DNA from: Serinus canaria
Lineage: Eukaryota; Chordata; Aves; Passeriformes; Fringillidae
Direction: 5' to 3'
Length of the DNA stretch: 64,000 nt
Assembly (NCBI RefSeq): GCF_022539315.1
Contig: NC_066314.1
Location: 61,923,543 to 61,987,542 of the forward strand
Of the stretch, positions 14,401-25,851 are shown piece by piece. Under the pieces are notes generated by a model. The model ran no database searches and was not told where the DNA came from. It saw nothing but the letters and a program-made list of their open reading frames with translations. The first letter of the stretch is position 1. Each line of letters opens with the position of its first letter. Made by a program: the position numbers and the translations under genes.

Positions 14401-16048
14401 GTGAATGCCAAAATCTCACAGAAGTTGGTGGTAAGTCAGTCCTAAATCTCCTAAAACTAATCTGGTTCTTGGCTAAACACTTACTGGATCAGGGGGAACA
14501 GTTTTCCCATTTTGATTTGTCCTGTATTACCAGATTCATTGTGATCAAGACATGAACTAGACTCAGGGTTCCACAGAGAGATTATATGTGACACTGATGA
14601 AAATATGCATTTGTTGTTGAATGGACTGGTTAGGACTTTCACTTTTGTTTAACTTACTCCTAGAAATGTACTTACTGTCTGTTGTTAACATCCTAACTCT
14701 GGTCTCCTAAGCCTTACTAACAGTGCTGTGGCTTCTCCTTTAATTATCTGAAATAAGAATTTACTGTGGTCACTAAAATGAAGAGAGAAACATTTCTGTC
14801 TTTATTCTGTCTTTTCAGTCTTTGTCTTTTTTGTACATAAACCACTCCTCAATGGATTGTAAAAAGTTGCCTTACTACATATTTACCAACATCAGTAACC
14901 CAGCCAGATGCTTTTATTTTTTTCTCCAAGGATGACATTTTTCAAACACTAGAAAATAGGTATTCTACAGACTTTTTTACTAAACAGTAAGAACAAGTGT
15001 TGCCACCTAAAAAAAGGTCTGTTTCCTAGTTATCTTTTGGCTAGGAAAAGCCAAAATTAAAAAAAATTAAAATATTTCACAGTATTTGTTTTCAGTAGTA
15101 CACTTGTGTAGTCTCACAGTCTGAATACAGTGCTGGAACACTAGAGAGTGGAGCGCCCCTGCAGATAGCTGAAATGCATGGGTATAGATGTAACTTCCAA
15201 GAGGACATTGCTGGGCATGAATGTGATGCCTGTTTACTGGTAGTAACAACAAACTTGCAGGGATGCACTTTTTAATTTTTTTTTTTTTCTAACATAGGTG
15301 GCTCACATGACAAAAAGTGAAATTTGTCTTCAGGACTCTGCATTTATCGGGCCAGGACTTTTGTTTTTGGACCAGTACTTCAACAGTTTCATTGATGAAT
15401 ATATTGTTCTGTGGATAGCATTGGTAAGTGTTTTATATTTTCTGTTTGGAAATGCTTTAAGGAATGAATTGAACATTGTCCCTGTCATTCTGCTCTACCA
15501 TTTCTGACTTGCTCACATTTCTGCTGTCACTGCAGAGGGAGTGCTGGGTACCAAGTAAATATGTTTTTGGGAGCTGACTGGCTTTCATTTCTCTGTTGCA
15601 AGGAAAGCAAGTAAATTTGTAAATCTCTCCTGAAATTATGCTTTTGTCCATGTGGATTTTTAAGGTCATTCTGTGAACTGCAGACAAATGGTTTTTAACA
15701 GATCTTGTAAGCGTTTAGTGCTGTTAGGATTATTGGGGTTTGTGATGGTTTTATTTTTAATTCTAAACTAGATCACTCTGTAGCTGCACGTTACAGTGAT
15801 GTATTTATGTTATGCTTGTCACTTGGATAAATTCTGATTAAATTATAGCATATTTATAGTAGGGACAATTTTGAAAAATTGATTTTTTTAACCTGTTCTG
15901 TTTTGTTCTTTTGAAGTTCATATCCTTGTTTGATATGCTGAGATATGCCACTGGTGTGTGCCTACAGATTGCCGCTCATCTTCATATACATGTCTTCAGA
16001 ATTTCATCTCATCAAGCTCCTGAGCAGGTTCAAAACCATAATGACTGA
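7526..16048 (+). CDS. CHPT1: Cholinephosphotransferase 1 (3' seven coding exons; 5' exon outside window)
   Basis: Integral-membrane enzyme (Golgi in mammals) that transfers phosphocholine from CDP-choline to diacylglycerol, the last Kennedy-pathway step to phosphatidylcholine. Seven exons join in phase: 7526-7673, 8540-8681, 12108-12192, 13743-13874, 14272-14430, 15298-15423, 15917-16048, giving 307 residues and a TGA stop. The first exon encodes the full CDP-alcohol phosphotransferase signature DG-x2-AR-x8-G-x3-D-x3-D (DGKQAR ... PLG ... D ... D). Several hydrophobic membrane segments follow, then the family-typical [13 protein letters not shown] and [12 protein letters not shown] stretches. 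About 90 N-terminal residues, expected on a separate upstream exon, are missing because the window starts inside that intron. The paralogue CEPT1 is similar; CHPT1 is preferred because SYCP3 and GNPTAB are adjacent, as in other vertebrates. All splice sites are GT-AG. Confidence 0.95.
7741..7812 (-). mobile_element. Short CR1 LINE 3' fragment
   Basis: About 70 bp carrying the diagnostic CR1 end block (gttgaaaaggacctctggag, atcatctagtccaaacccct, gctcagaacaggg), just after a CHPT1 exon. The element's sense strand is minus. Homology beyond 7812 is weak. Confidence 0.8.
8443..8475 (+). repeat. (TTTA)n microsatellite
   Basis: About 7.5 uninterrupted TTTA units between the CR1 fragment and the next CHPT1 exon, ending about 65 bp before that exon's acceptor. 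Confidence 0.95.
8540..8681 (+). CDS. CHPT1: CHPT1 coding exon
   Basis: Encodes a hydrophobic helix followed by the conserved stretch [18 protein letters not shown]. Acceptor gcttttcag, donor gtaagt. It begins two bases into the split Val codon and ends two bases into a Lys codon. A (TTTA)n run lies about 65 bp before the acceptor. Confidence 0.95.
8682..12107 (+). other. CHPT1 intron
   Basis: A 3.4-kb intron. Two 137-codon open frames (8845-9258 on plus, 10374-10787 on minus) have no recognisable domain and no supporting splice sites. I see no RNA gene and no clear transposon. Confidence 0.75.
12108..12192 (+). CDS. CHPT1: CHPT1 coding exon
   Basis: An 85-base exon encoding [18 protein letters not shown] and then GGAGMWDYK, matching the VDVTEIQ...MWDY part of mammalian CHPT1. 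Acceptor ttcacag, donor gtgagt. It completes the split Lys codon and ends in phase 0. Confidence 0.93.
12799..12844 (+). repeat. 23-bp tandem duplication
   Basis: Two identical adjacent 23-bp units starting ttggttacagtgcaaagagc, in a CHPT1 intron. Confidence 0.95.
13743..13874 (+). CDS. CHPT1: CHPT1 coding exon
   Basis: A 44-codon exon: a hydrophobic segment ([18 protein letters not shown]) followed by the conserved [12 protein letters not shown]. Preceded by a long T/G-rich tract and the acceptor ctgctaag; donor gtaagt. Phase 0 at both ends. Confidence 0.95.
14272..14430 (+). CDS. CHPT1: CHPT1 coding exon
   Basis: A 53-codon exon starting [16 protein letters not shown] and ending KISQKLV, all recognisable CHPT1 sequence, with membrane segments and a short polar loop ([12 protein letters not shown]). 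Acceptor atcatag, donor gtaagt. Phase 0 at both ends. Confidence 0.95.
15298..15423 (+). CDS. CHPT1: CHPT1 coding exon
   Basis: A 42-codon exon encoding [16 protein letters not shown] and then [19 protein letters not shown], a strongly conserved C-terminal part of the enzyme. Acceptor aacatag after a poly-T tract; donor gtaagt. Phase 0 at both ends. Confidence 0.95.
15917..16048 (+). CDS. CHPT1: CHPT1 terminal coding exon
   Basis: Final coding exon: a last membrane segment ([19 protein letters not shown]), a basic/histidine-rich stretch, then [12 protein letters not shown] and TGA at 16046-16048. The HQAPEQVQ tail matches mammalian CHPT1, and the end is shorter by several residues. Acceptor ttttgaag. 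Confidence 0.94.
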   Translation, partial: FISLFDMLRYATGVCLQIAAHLHIHVFRISSHQAPEQVQNHND

Positions 16049-19000
16049 TTAAATAGGTCAAGGACAAGAGAAGAAGCAGTTAGGGGAATTAAACAGCCTC
16101 TGTGTTTTTGGGAAGACAGATTAAGCTTTTGAAGAAAACAGTTTTATGAGAAAGTTCACTGTGTTTCAGACATTACCAGATGTTAAAATTAGTAGGTACA
16201 AAGTTCTGCAGATGCTGTTGTACTTCTGAACCAGTATGTATTTCCCTGTGTTTCAGACCACAAATACTACATTTGAAAATGTTGCCATCTCCTGTTAGAT
16301 AACTTTAATTCTGTACTTCTCTTCTGGTGAATGTAGATGCAAACCAAGGTGCTACCAGCCAGAATTCGAAGAGGAATTTCATGTCTAATCTTGTAGCACT
16401 AGGTTCTAAAGTTTGTTGGAACTGCTGTGAAGTGGTTGTCAGATGTACCAATGAATTCAATCCTGCATTATTAAGACTGAGGCAGCCATGACCTAAAACT
16501 CACTCAAATCTCTCCTCTGGTACTTCTAAGGAACAAGTTGTTGGATCAGTAGATAAAGGAGGTACAGCTCAGGAAAATTTTCTTCTGATTCAAAGTACTG
16601 TTATGAGTGTCTTTAGAATTCATTCATTCTCTAGTATCTAAGTACATAACCTACTGCTACCACGTAAAACTTTAGCTTGCACTTTCTTTCAAGGCCAGTT
16701 CCTGGTTCTGTGGTACAGTATGGTCAGTCTCATTGTACTTCATCCTTATCTATACTACATATAGCTGTATAAGGAGAGGACTAACTTTAGGCACCCTAAC
16801 TTGTATCTGTAAGCCTATGCAAGTGAAGGACAAAGCTCACTGATCAACTCCAGTGCCTGTGGCTCCAGCACTGCAGCCCACCCTTCTGTATTTCCCTCTC
16901 TGGTCTTTTTGCTGTCGCTGTGTTCATTTACCTTACAATTGATCCTATTGTCTTGAAGCTTCCACTGTACGTTATCCAAACAAAAGAGCACAAAACTGAA
17001 CCATAATGTAAAACTCTTTAAAACAGGAACTCAGGCCCAAATCAGCTTCTTTCTTCCTTTAAGAACAGACTCACTGGGTAACATACTATATCTAACAAGA
17101 GGGCTGTTGCCTTTATAGACAAGCTGAATGAAAAATGGATTACTTGCACACTAACACCACACAAGCTTAAACTCCTTTCAAGAGGTACTACTTGAATATG
17201 TTTTGAGTAAAAAGCTGTTGAATGTGTAAGTGTGCATTACTCCTTCCAGTTGCTGATATGTACCTGAGCTTCTGAGTTAATGAAGTCCTTTCTGAACTGT
17301 CCAAAAAGAATGCCATGGTTTGTTTTAAAAATACTACCACTGCAGCTTCCTACCTACTTATTAGTTCAAAAATACTTCCTGAGGCATTCAAGGAACTTTT
17401 AAAGTGGTGTATTGTCTGGAGAAAATACCTCCTGCCTAAGAAGAATTTAATGATCATTTTGAGGATCTGTTGCTGTAACAGTTACTGCCAAAGGACTACA
17501 ACTCAAAGTGACTAATATAAATTCAGAATGAATCCTAGTACTCCTGTTTGAGGCTGCAAATGACACAGCATCTGCACATTAACTTAGTCTGAACCCAGGC
17601 CATGGTCAAATAGAAAAGAAGATGGTAATGACCATTTTACTTTGGTTGAATACTGTAAGCAAATTAACCTCCTGATGAAAAGACACAGGCAACATCTTAA
17701 GAGTGAAATGAGTGAGTTCTCCACAATGGTCAAAACTGTGTCCTGGCCTAGCAGGTATAAGTAGTTTTGAGGATATAATTGAGGTATGTGGATAATAGGA
17801 AGCTAATGCAGAAATCACTCAGAAAACCAGAACCATGACTCAATACTAACAAATAAAACCAGAAGCAGGAGGTAATGCTAACAAATAACCACTTATTGAA
17901 GTTCTGAAGCAGAACTTGTCACCTATTTCATAGCCTCCTGTCATTGGCCTTAGAGGGCTGAGGCTCAGTAATTACAAACCAGCATTGTACTGGTTACCAT
18001 GAGAGGCCCATACCCCTCATGCCTCAGTGTAGCAGTGTAACTTCCATGTTTGCTCCTGTCCTGAATTCTGGCAGGGGCAAAACAAGAGGTTTTATACTAG
18101 TTATAACCAAACAGCTGAAGTTACTGCAAGTTAGCTATCACTTATCTGGCTTCCAGTCCTGGAGAACCACCATCAAATAACTTGACTCAAAATGCTCATA
18201 GGCTGAGAAGAAAAATATGGTTTTGAAACATGTTGTTGTGACAACATCACATTTGGTGTGTGTGGGTGTGTGGATGGTTCTATTTATCTACTGTTGTATT
18301 AAATCAAAGCATTAAATATGTTGGCAACTATCTAATTTTTAAAAGTAGATATTCAGGTGTAATGGTTTTCTGTAAAAACAAACTGCATGTGCACTAAGCC
18401 AATTGTTTAGTTTATGCTTATTTACTGTAATGAGATACATGAAAGATAAATGCTTTACCCTTAAAACTCAGGCTTCCCTAAATTGCTAGTCATTTGGAAT
18501 TTCATTTGGAATTGCAAAAAATAATATTCCATCTCAAAGGCTTGTAATAGCCAATGAGGTAGATTTCTTCTAGCAGTGGTTCTACAGAAAGTAGACCCCA
18601 AAATGCATAATGTTTAATTATTGTTACTTGAGCAGATATATTGAGCTTATAATTTAACTAAAAATAAAACCCATTTTCTGGACAAATTACAGCAGTTCAT
18701 AAATCTCATATTAATACAGAGATAGTACAACATCTAGACTAACAAAAGAGTTAACAAAATTTACTTTAATTTACCATAATACACATAATTAAACAATTCT
18801 GTCTGAACTATGTCATACCCTGTGAATTTTTATAACAGCTAATATATCAGCAGACTAATTGAAACTGTGACAATTTGCAGCTTGTTAGAAATGCTTCTAT
18901 TTGCACAATGAACCTAAAGGCCTCAAGTTATGTAAAATCTGGGTAATGCATGTTTCATTAATTCTTCCCCTTGTTACAATTTGGTATTAAAAAGTGAAAC

Positions 19001-19265
19001 AATTTAAACATTCCAATACTCTTGGAAATGGATATGAAATTTTTAAAACTCAATTGAACAGACAGTGAACGATTTGGGGTCCATACTGCCCCTCAGTAAT
19101 AAATAAAAGTTTTCTAAGATATGTTCTTACAACATGAACAGACAAGATTAGAACAATCCAGGAAAGAGTTTAATAGGAACCCTGAAACATTTAAATCTCA
19201 ACATCCTTCTAATGCCTGTACTTGTATCGTGTTACTTAGGTACAAGTTGCTCCTCCACTGAGCCA
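16049..19265. other. Tail-to-tail intergenic region, CHPT1 / SYCP3
   Basis: Holds the 3' untranslated regions of two convergent genes; their ends cannot be fixed from sequence alone. On plus, the first canonical AATAAA after the CHPT1 stop is at 17852-17857 (ATTAAA variants occur from 16049). On minus I found no canonical AATAAA after the SYCP3 stop, only variants such as ATTAAA (complement near 18613 and 18766). No other gene is visible. Confidence 0.7.
17852..17857 (+). promoter_or_regulatory. Candidate CHPT1 polyadenylation signal
   Basis: First canonical AATAAA on the plus strand downstream of the CHPT1 stop, 1.8 kb after it. Usage is unproven. Confidence 0.35.
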
Positions 19266-19319
19266 TCAGAATAACATGGACTGAAGAGACTTGCGAACAG
19301 TTGCCATCTCCTGCTGTTG
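19266..19319 (-). CDS. SYCP3: SYCP3 terminal coding exon
   Basis: [17 protein letters not shown] and TGA at 19268-19266. The C-terminal QSMLF is the conserved end needed for filament assembly in mammals. Acceptor gtgacag. Confidence 0.96.
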   Translation of the reverse strand, partial: QQQEMATVRKSLQSMLF

Positions 19320-22300
19320 CTGTCACAAGAAAAGGAGATAATGCTGAACAAATGCTGTATCAATAAGATTCCTTTGAATTAAATGAATGTCAAATGACTT
19401 TTAATTGAATGTTCTATTTTTGCATTTAACTAACTTCATAGATCTGATACTTACAGTGTCCATCATAATCTTCTTCTGCAACATCGCCATTTCCTTGCGA
19501 AGTTCGTTTTGGGCACCGGCCAGAAGATTTTCATTGCTCTTCTCCAGCTCTTCCATGCTCTGAAGTTAAGGATAATATTAATTCAGAACTCCTCACAATG
19601 TCAAGCAATAAAACAACCAAACAAACCAATAATTATTCATACTACAATGTAATTTTTACAGTGATCACAGATAATTGATGAGTTTGTCACAAACTTGGCA
19701 GAGGAATCATACAGGACTTCATACTCCAGTCTACATTCCTACTTAAACAGCCAGCCTCTGTGAGGTCTCAGCTACTTTTTCAGAATTTCAATAAAGATAA
19801 AAATTCTACAAGAGGAGATTGAACAGACATCTGTCAGGAATTCTAGGGGTTCAACATTATGACAACGTTGCTGGACTTGAAGTGAGGAGTATAAACCCCA
19901 CTGCATTTCTTTGCACACTTCTCCCCAAATAAGCCAAATAAAACTCCCTGGTTATCTTCCCTTTTTTACATAAAATCATACTTACCTCTGTGTTTAAGTC
20001 TAGTTGCATTTTCCTTAATTTGTATTTATTTAAGCTTATTTGAAGTTTGACTTCTACCTTTTGATCTTTTTTGAGGAGAAAAATCAGTAATACTTGACCT
20101 TCTGTTCAATTTTTCCTCTTTGATGAAGACATTTTTGACATTTTGGAAGAGTTGTTATTTATTAATGTTTATGTAATATACTCAGTAAATTCAGATTTTT
20201 TAAAACTAAGAGTTGCTCCATTTCAGATTTATTTTTATCAGCTACTAGGCTTGGAAAAAACCCAAACCAAGCACCAAGCTTATAACTGAAATTTCAAAAT
20301 CAGGTAGGAAATTACTTGAACTGAAATTAAGGTTTGTCAGAAACTGATAAACTTGAATCTGCCCTGTGTACTGGGGGCTGAGCAGCTGGTGAAGCCACAC
20401 CTGGAGTGCTGGGTCCAATTCAGATTCCTAAGGACAAGAGAGACATGGACATACAGGATAGATTCCAGCAAACGGTCATAAAAATGATTAAAGTGCAGAA
20501 GATTTTCTCTTGCGAGGAATGCCTTTAACCAAAAAAGTAAAATTTCTGTGTGTTTGTACTCAAAACAGTTCTTTTGCTTGCTGTATAGTATGTTAGTTAC
20601 TTTGATAAAGAAATACCTAGCAACTTGAAACACTGAATTAATATAGTTTTCTTAAGTGATATGATAAGGATCTGCTGCTTTCCAAGAAAAAGATTTACCT
20701 TTAGGAATTGCTCATAGAGTTGCTTAATGGTTTTCAGTCTCTGACTTTGAACTATTCTTGCCTGTTGAAAAACTTTTTGTTGCTGACGAAGCATATTCTG
20801 AAGCAGAATCAAAAGAAAAACATCATTCCATCAGTTTTTAAGCAGAGTGCTTGGACAGCACACCAGCTCCATTTTTCAGAATCAGAAAATCTGCCTTTAT
20901 TTGAAATCTCTGCCTTGTAATGTGGATCTCTGTCTGGAGAAGTTACCCTGGCTTTTATTAATAAAAGTAAGACTGAAGACTGGATTAAGCCCCAAGTCAC
21001 CTCCTGAGGTCTCTTGCAACCTGAATTATCCCTGTAAAATCCCATGAGGATTGCTATGCCCCACAGCTTTTTAGGGTATCCCAGAGGAACGTGCTATCTA
21101 GGGAAAAGCAAACCTTGCAAATGTGTTGGAAGTACAGACAGAGCAACTGCACGTGATTACATTCCATTGTATAGCTCCTATCCTCTTTCAGTGATCAGAT
21201 TCTCTTACATTTATTATATACAGGAATATTTTTAGAGGAATGTATGCTAAAAAACTACTTTCCTTTATTCTTTTGTTCCATGAACCCAAAGGTTATGGAT
21301 GGAGAGAAACAGCACATGTCTTTCTTCTTGCTTTTCTCAAGCCATATGCTGGCCTAGGGCGTCACTTAACAGTGTTTATAAACTTTCAATAAAGTTTATA
21401 AATGCACCTCTCTTCCCAAACCTAAACAATCATATATTTAAACTACATAAATTAAAATTTAAATTTAAACACTACATAAAGTGTTTTTACATTTCTTGAG
21501 TATTGAAACAACAATATTCCCTCCTTGTAGACAATACAGTGAAGTTCACACCATGCTGGAAACTCACTGCTAGTTTTTCTTCCTGCTCCTCTGCCTTTTG
21601 CACATCTACATCCCACTGCTGAAATAAAGTCAGGAACTGCTGGGAGAACTCATGATTGAGCTTCTGCCTATAAACAGACACTGTAAGTATGACAAATGCT
21701 ACAGGGAATTACAAGGAAAGCAAAGGTTCAACATACACATGGAATAGAATAAAAGCTGGCATAGATAAAGAAATAGGCTACTTTGACATCTGACCCCATT
21801 TCAATACAGTATGTTTTGAAAAACTGAACACACACTTTGTGGATATAGAATATATCTATAGAGACAGCACTCCCATAAAATACTGGTTAAAAAGAAATTG
21901 TAACAACTCTTCTTCCTAACAGTGTCAGGTTTTCTGAGATTTACCATGTTTTTCCAATTCAATTACAGGTGGTTGCTTTAACACAAGGTGTTTACATTGC
22001 AAAACTGATAAGCTCATTTCTTAAAATTTTGTCCGTACAAGTTTCAAATACAAATAAATGTAGAACAACACCAAGACAGTTACAAGTATTGCAGAGTTTT
22101 AGTTTTTGACTGTCTCTTTTTTTACTTTGCTCTATCTCTGGTATCAGATGCAGTAATTAATTATACCTTAAGAGGTGAGAGGAATGTTAAGGAAGGTGAA
22201 AATTATTTACTTTCTTAACCAGAATGATATTAAAAGTTTTACTGAACATTTTTCAGTTTTCAGGTAGAAACGGAAAATTTCAAAGTGGAGAAACTGCCCC

Positions 22301-25300
22301 CCCCCATTGTTTTTAAATGCATAATAGGGCACTTTCCATAGAAATAAAAGTAAGCCCACTTTTTAATGTACCTTGCTCTCAGAGTTCCAAATCTTAAATC
22401 TGTGTGTTCAAAAGAGAATGTGCTAAATTATTACTGTCACATTAACAAAGTGGACACAACGGAAGGCAGCAGAGGCCCTGAGCAGATGTTTAACATTAGA
22501 TACAGTACTTGCTATTGCAAGGCGACAGACCAGCTATCCATGCTGTGACCCCTAGTTCCACAGGCTTGGAAACCAAGAGTAAAGGTCACCTTTGCTCCTG
22601 CTGCGTTTTCCAAACGTGTTCAATCTTCTGGTTACTGGTTTTGAGTGAGGCTTTTGTGTACATTTCTAATCGTTTCCTCTTAGCTAAGAGAGCCTTGTTA
22701 ATGTCAGCTGAAAGCCAAAGAATATTTAGAAATTAGGCATACTGGATATGCATTAAAAAGGCTGATGAGTTACACTTCGGAGAAGCAAATGAGTTGTGTT
22801 CTAGTGACAAGAAGCTGGTGTGATCTGATGTGGTGATGTCCCTCAGCCTGCTGGTGGCACTGGTGTGAACACCGCTTCCTTATGCCTGCCACACACCCTA
22901 ACGAACACCTGTTTCAGAGTCATATGCAAATTTCTTGAATTTCAGAAATTAAGGTTAGTATGTGGTTACTATCCCTGTCAACATGATGAATGAATAAATA
23001 TTTTTATACTTCAGAGAGAGTACTTTTTAAGTATTAATATAAGTTACTGTGTTTCTTTCACTTCAATTTACATCTGGAGATTTATCAAGTCACAGCTTAA
23101 GATTAATACAGTAATTTAGTTTTCTTCTCACTGTAGATTTCAGGAAACATCTGTCAAACTTCTCTAATTTGCTGAGGCATCTGTCTCTGCTAATGCCAAA
23201 CCCACTATTTTGTGCAGACAGCATCCTCTCTCTGATCCATGCATTCTCTCTCCTTCCATCCTTCCTTTCTTTTCTTTTTTGAATCTTAAATTACAGAATT
23301 AAAGTTACGACAAAAGTCATAACTTTTCAGCACTGAAATCCTCCTTTTATCTGAATTTCCAGATCTCCAATACCATTCTAATGTGTAATACAAAATACGT
23401 AATTTTGTGACAGCCAAAAATCCTAATTTGTGGATTACGGAATTACTCAAACTTCTCTTTCACCTTAAATTTGACATGCAAGTAATGACTCTGTACAGGT
23501 TTATTTTATTACATACAATGAAAGTATTATTCAGGTATTGAGTGTGTAATGCTTGCATTAAGATGGTTTCCCTTCCTTCCATGGCTTTTTGATGCCTGCT
23601 TACTCTGTGATGTGTATTGTTAATTCTTTACAAATGTTAAAAGTATTTTTTCTCTATCCTGTCACTATCTAGAATTCAGCTGCTAACTTAACTACGTTAA
23701 ATTACCACCTGAGGATCTGATTATGACTATACTAAATCCTGCTGAGTGACACACATAAATTGCTCATCACTGGATGACCAGCATTATTTCCCCTCATTAT
23801 CTGGCTGTTCTAGAAACTCCTATTCCTTCTGACTGCTGAAATTCTCTTACCTGCTGATTCCCTGTTCTCTGTATTTCTGGAAGTGCAAAGTACAGACTGC
23901 TCTCTCATTCTGTATCACACCTAAACTCTACTTCCAAAATTGTTAGAATTAGAACTGTTTGTTCTCTTTTGCTGCTTATATTAACATTTACATCTCCCTT
24001 ATTTCTCACTCAGGTCTTGCCATTCCAAGTATCCTCTATGCCAGTGTAACAAAAAAATTGAGTGAGAACAACAGCACTGCTATTGTCCCTTTTCTCTACA
24101 ATATATTTACTACCTTTTAAACTTCACCTTAATATTGGAATTGATTATCCAAAGCACTCATGCATCTTTCCCTTTTCCTTTGTAATTATTAACACTTACA
24201 AGCTGTGACTCATTTATATGCAGATATTCCCTCTTCTTTCCCTTTGCTCTCCTTAGATATAACTTTTATTATATCTATTATATAACTTTTATAACGGGCT
24301 TTATTCAGAAATGATGAAAAGTGCTAGAGACTAGTCATTTTACATGTCTTGAAAGTTATTTTATGGTGAGTTATTACTGCCAACTCTGCAACTATATTTT
24401 ATTTATTAGAATGTAAATGTACTTACCTCCAAATCTCTCCAACATATTCTGTACTTCACCCCTAAAAAACAGTGTTTCAAATTTTTATTTCCCCATTTTC
24501 TGACTTTAGACCTGTTGAATATGCTTAGAACTAATTTCATTCACTTGCCTATTACTTCTAAGCAGTAACAGAACTGCCATTGCCATAAGATAATTTTACT
24601 CCTTTTCTTCTCCTGTAAGAGGTTTCTTTTTCAGATTAATTTGCCTTTTTTTTTTAAATAAAAGGCTAGAATCTATTAGCTACTCCCCAATAAAGAGGCA
24701 CTATTATATAAAGAGGCACTTAACATGCCTTGAGTAAGGGGAGTCAGTAAATAAAATTGATTATTCCCTAGGCTAAAACAAGTTATCTTTTTAAAAGAAA
24801 CAAATTTTAAGAACACACAAATATATCAACTTTTTCTGCATTTTCGAAAGAAACTACAAAGAAACTGATTAATTACTCTTTTTTTTTTTTTTTACCTACC
24901 ACTACTGTATTATCTGTCACTTGATTTTTTTAATCAACAAAAAAAAAAACCCAAACCAAACCCAAACAAGGCAAAAATAAGCATAGTGAATAACTGAAGT
25001 TGGTATCTATTTAAGACCTGCTCATTTGGGAAAAAGCCTGCAAACATCTAACCTTACCCCACATCATCTGGAACCACATGAGTAGTCACCAGAGGTCTTT
25101 TCTTTCCATGCTTGTCCATTACTGGTATGTCACCTTAAGAAGGAGTATAGAAATATTTACAAAAATACATTTTGTGTTGGTTGTTGGAGTATTGAAAGTG
25201 TAATTACTTTTCTGTAATGCCATTTCCCTGTCCATGCTTCATGGTCAGTTCCCATCAGTAACACAGGCAGCTCCTGTAACTCTGAGTCTGGAGCTGGCAG

Positions 25301-25834
25301 ATGGTGGTGAATTTCTCTGCAAGGCCAGACTGGCACTGATTTGAGTTCTCTGCCCTGGTCCCAAATAGTTTTAGTTTCTCTGTCCACTACTACACCATTA
25401 CTCACAACTCACAATATAGCAATCATCAGAAAGCTAAAAATAACATAAAAATTTGTAAAAGTCCAATCAGAAGTTACTGTAAAAAAGGTAATTCCGCACC
25501 TTTAAAAAGAAAAATCACAAATAGATATTTATATTCTGAAAATTACCAATCAAAATCACACAGTAGGAGCCTGGTTGTCTTTGGCATTACAAACCATACT
25601 GTGCTCAGTCCCTGGCTGACTCAAAAGTTCTTCCCTTCTTTTCACAGCCACAAATGTGATAAAATTCACATTTTACAAATGCCCTAGAAATTTCATATAA
25701 GCACCTTCTCTAATATCTTCCTCTGATCCACTCAGTTCTTTTCTTTCCTCCTCAAAGTCAAAAGTAGGTATGGTCTGATCTTCCTGTGCTGGTTTACCAG
25801 CTTTTCCTCCATGCTTTCTTCCCGATGGTGCCAT
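19266..25834 (-). CDS. SYCP3: Synaptonemal complex protein 3 (complete coding sequence)
   Basis: Structural protein of the meiotic chromosome axis (axial/lateral elements of the synaptonemal complex), working with SYCP2, cohesin and HORMADs in germ cells. Eight coding exons join in phase (25834-25705, 25133-25058, 24461-24427, 22707-22590, 21667-21568, 20797-20699, 19559-19455, 19319-19266), giving 238 residues against 236 in human. The start [15 protein letters not shown] sits in a strong CTCACCATGG context just after a likely acceptor at 25852. The order is a basic N-terminus, an acidic GSEED patch, a KRKR basic cluster and then the long Cor1/Xlr/Xmr helical coiled coil: [39 protein letters not shown] and the C-terminal RKSLQSMLF. 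It is convergent with CHPT1 and lies downstream of GNPTAB on the same strand. Confidence 0.96.
19455..19559 (-). CDS. SYCP3: SYCP3 coding exon 7
   Basis: 35 codons, phase 0: [20 protein letters not shown] then [15 protein letters not shown], coiled coil. Acceptor aacttcag, donor gtaagt. Confidence 0.97.
20365..20495 (+). mobile_element. CR1 LINE fragment (reverse-transcriptase end region)
   Basis: Contains the CR1 blocks ggtgaagccacacctggagt, gctgggtccaatt, gagacatggacatacaggat and tcataaaaatgattaaag, in sense orientation on plus. It lies in a SYCP3 intron and is truncated at both ends. Boundaries are approximate. Confidence 0.8.
20699..20797 (-). CDS. SYCP3: SYCP3 coding exon 6
   Basis: 33 codons, phase 0 at both ends: [19 protein letters not shown] then [14 protein letters not shown], coiled coil. 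Acceptor tgcttcag, donor gtaaat. Confidence 0.97.
21568..21667 (-). CDS. SYCP3: SYCP3 coding exon 5
   Basis: Encodes [19 protein letters not shown] then [14 protein letters not shown], the best-conserved part of the helical core. Acceptor tttatag, donor gtgagt. The first G completes the Arg codon from exon 4. Confidence 0.97.
22590..22707 (-). CDS. SYCP3: SYCP3 coding exon 4
   Basis: Encodes [20 protein letters not shown] and [17 protein letters not shown], the start of the Cor1/Xlr/Xmr helical core with the KRKR cluster. Acceptor ctttcag, donor gtgacc. Only one residue in the last stretch differs from the human form I know. Confidence 0.96.
24427..24461 (-). CDS. SYCP3: SYCP3 coding exon 3 (35-base microexon)
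   Basis: Very short exon encoding [11 protein letters not shown], matching human [12 protein letters not shown]. Acceptor ttttttag, donor gtaagt. The phases fit both neighbours exactly, which makes the call firm despite the length. Confidence 0.92.
25058..25133 (-). CDS. SYCP3: SYCP3 coding exon 2
   Basis: Encodes [19 protein letters not shown] then VPDDV, equivalent to the diverged segment before the coiled coil of human SYCP3, with the basic KHGKKR patch kept. Acceptor cttaag, donor gtaagg; a split Gly codon at each end. Confidence 0.92.
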
Positions 25835-25851
25835 GGTGAGATCTTTTCCTA
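25705..25851 (-). CDS. SYCP3: SYCP3 first coding exon (coding 25834-25705)
   Basis: Codes residues 1-43 plus one base of a Gly codon. Seventeen untranslated bases precede the ATG if the exon starts at the acceptor ctgtttcag ending at 25852. Contains the basic start and the acidic [11 protein letters not shown] patch that matches mammalian SYCP3. Donor gtgctt is less ideal than its neighbours but keeps the phase (G|GT). Confidence 0.93.

Noticed and set aside
24949..24975. Telomere-like CCCAAACC-type run
   Set aside because: A short A-rich low-complexity run (aaacccaaaccaaaccc), not TTAGGG-type repeats.
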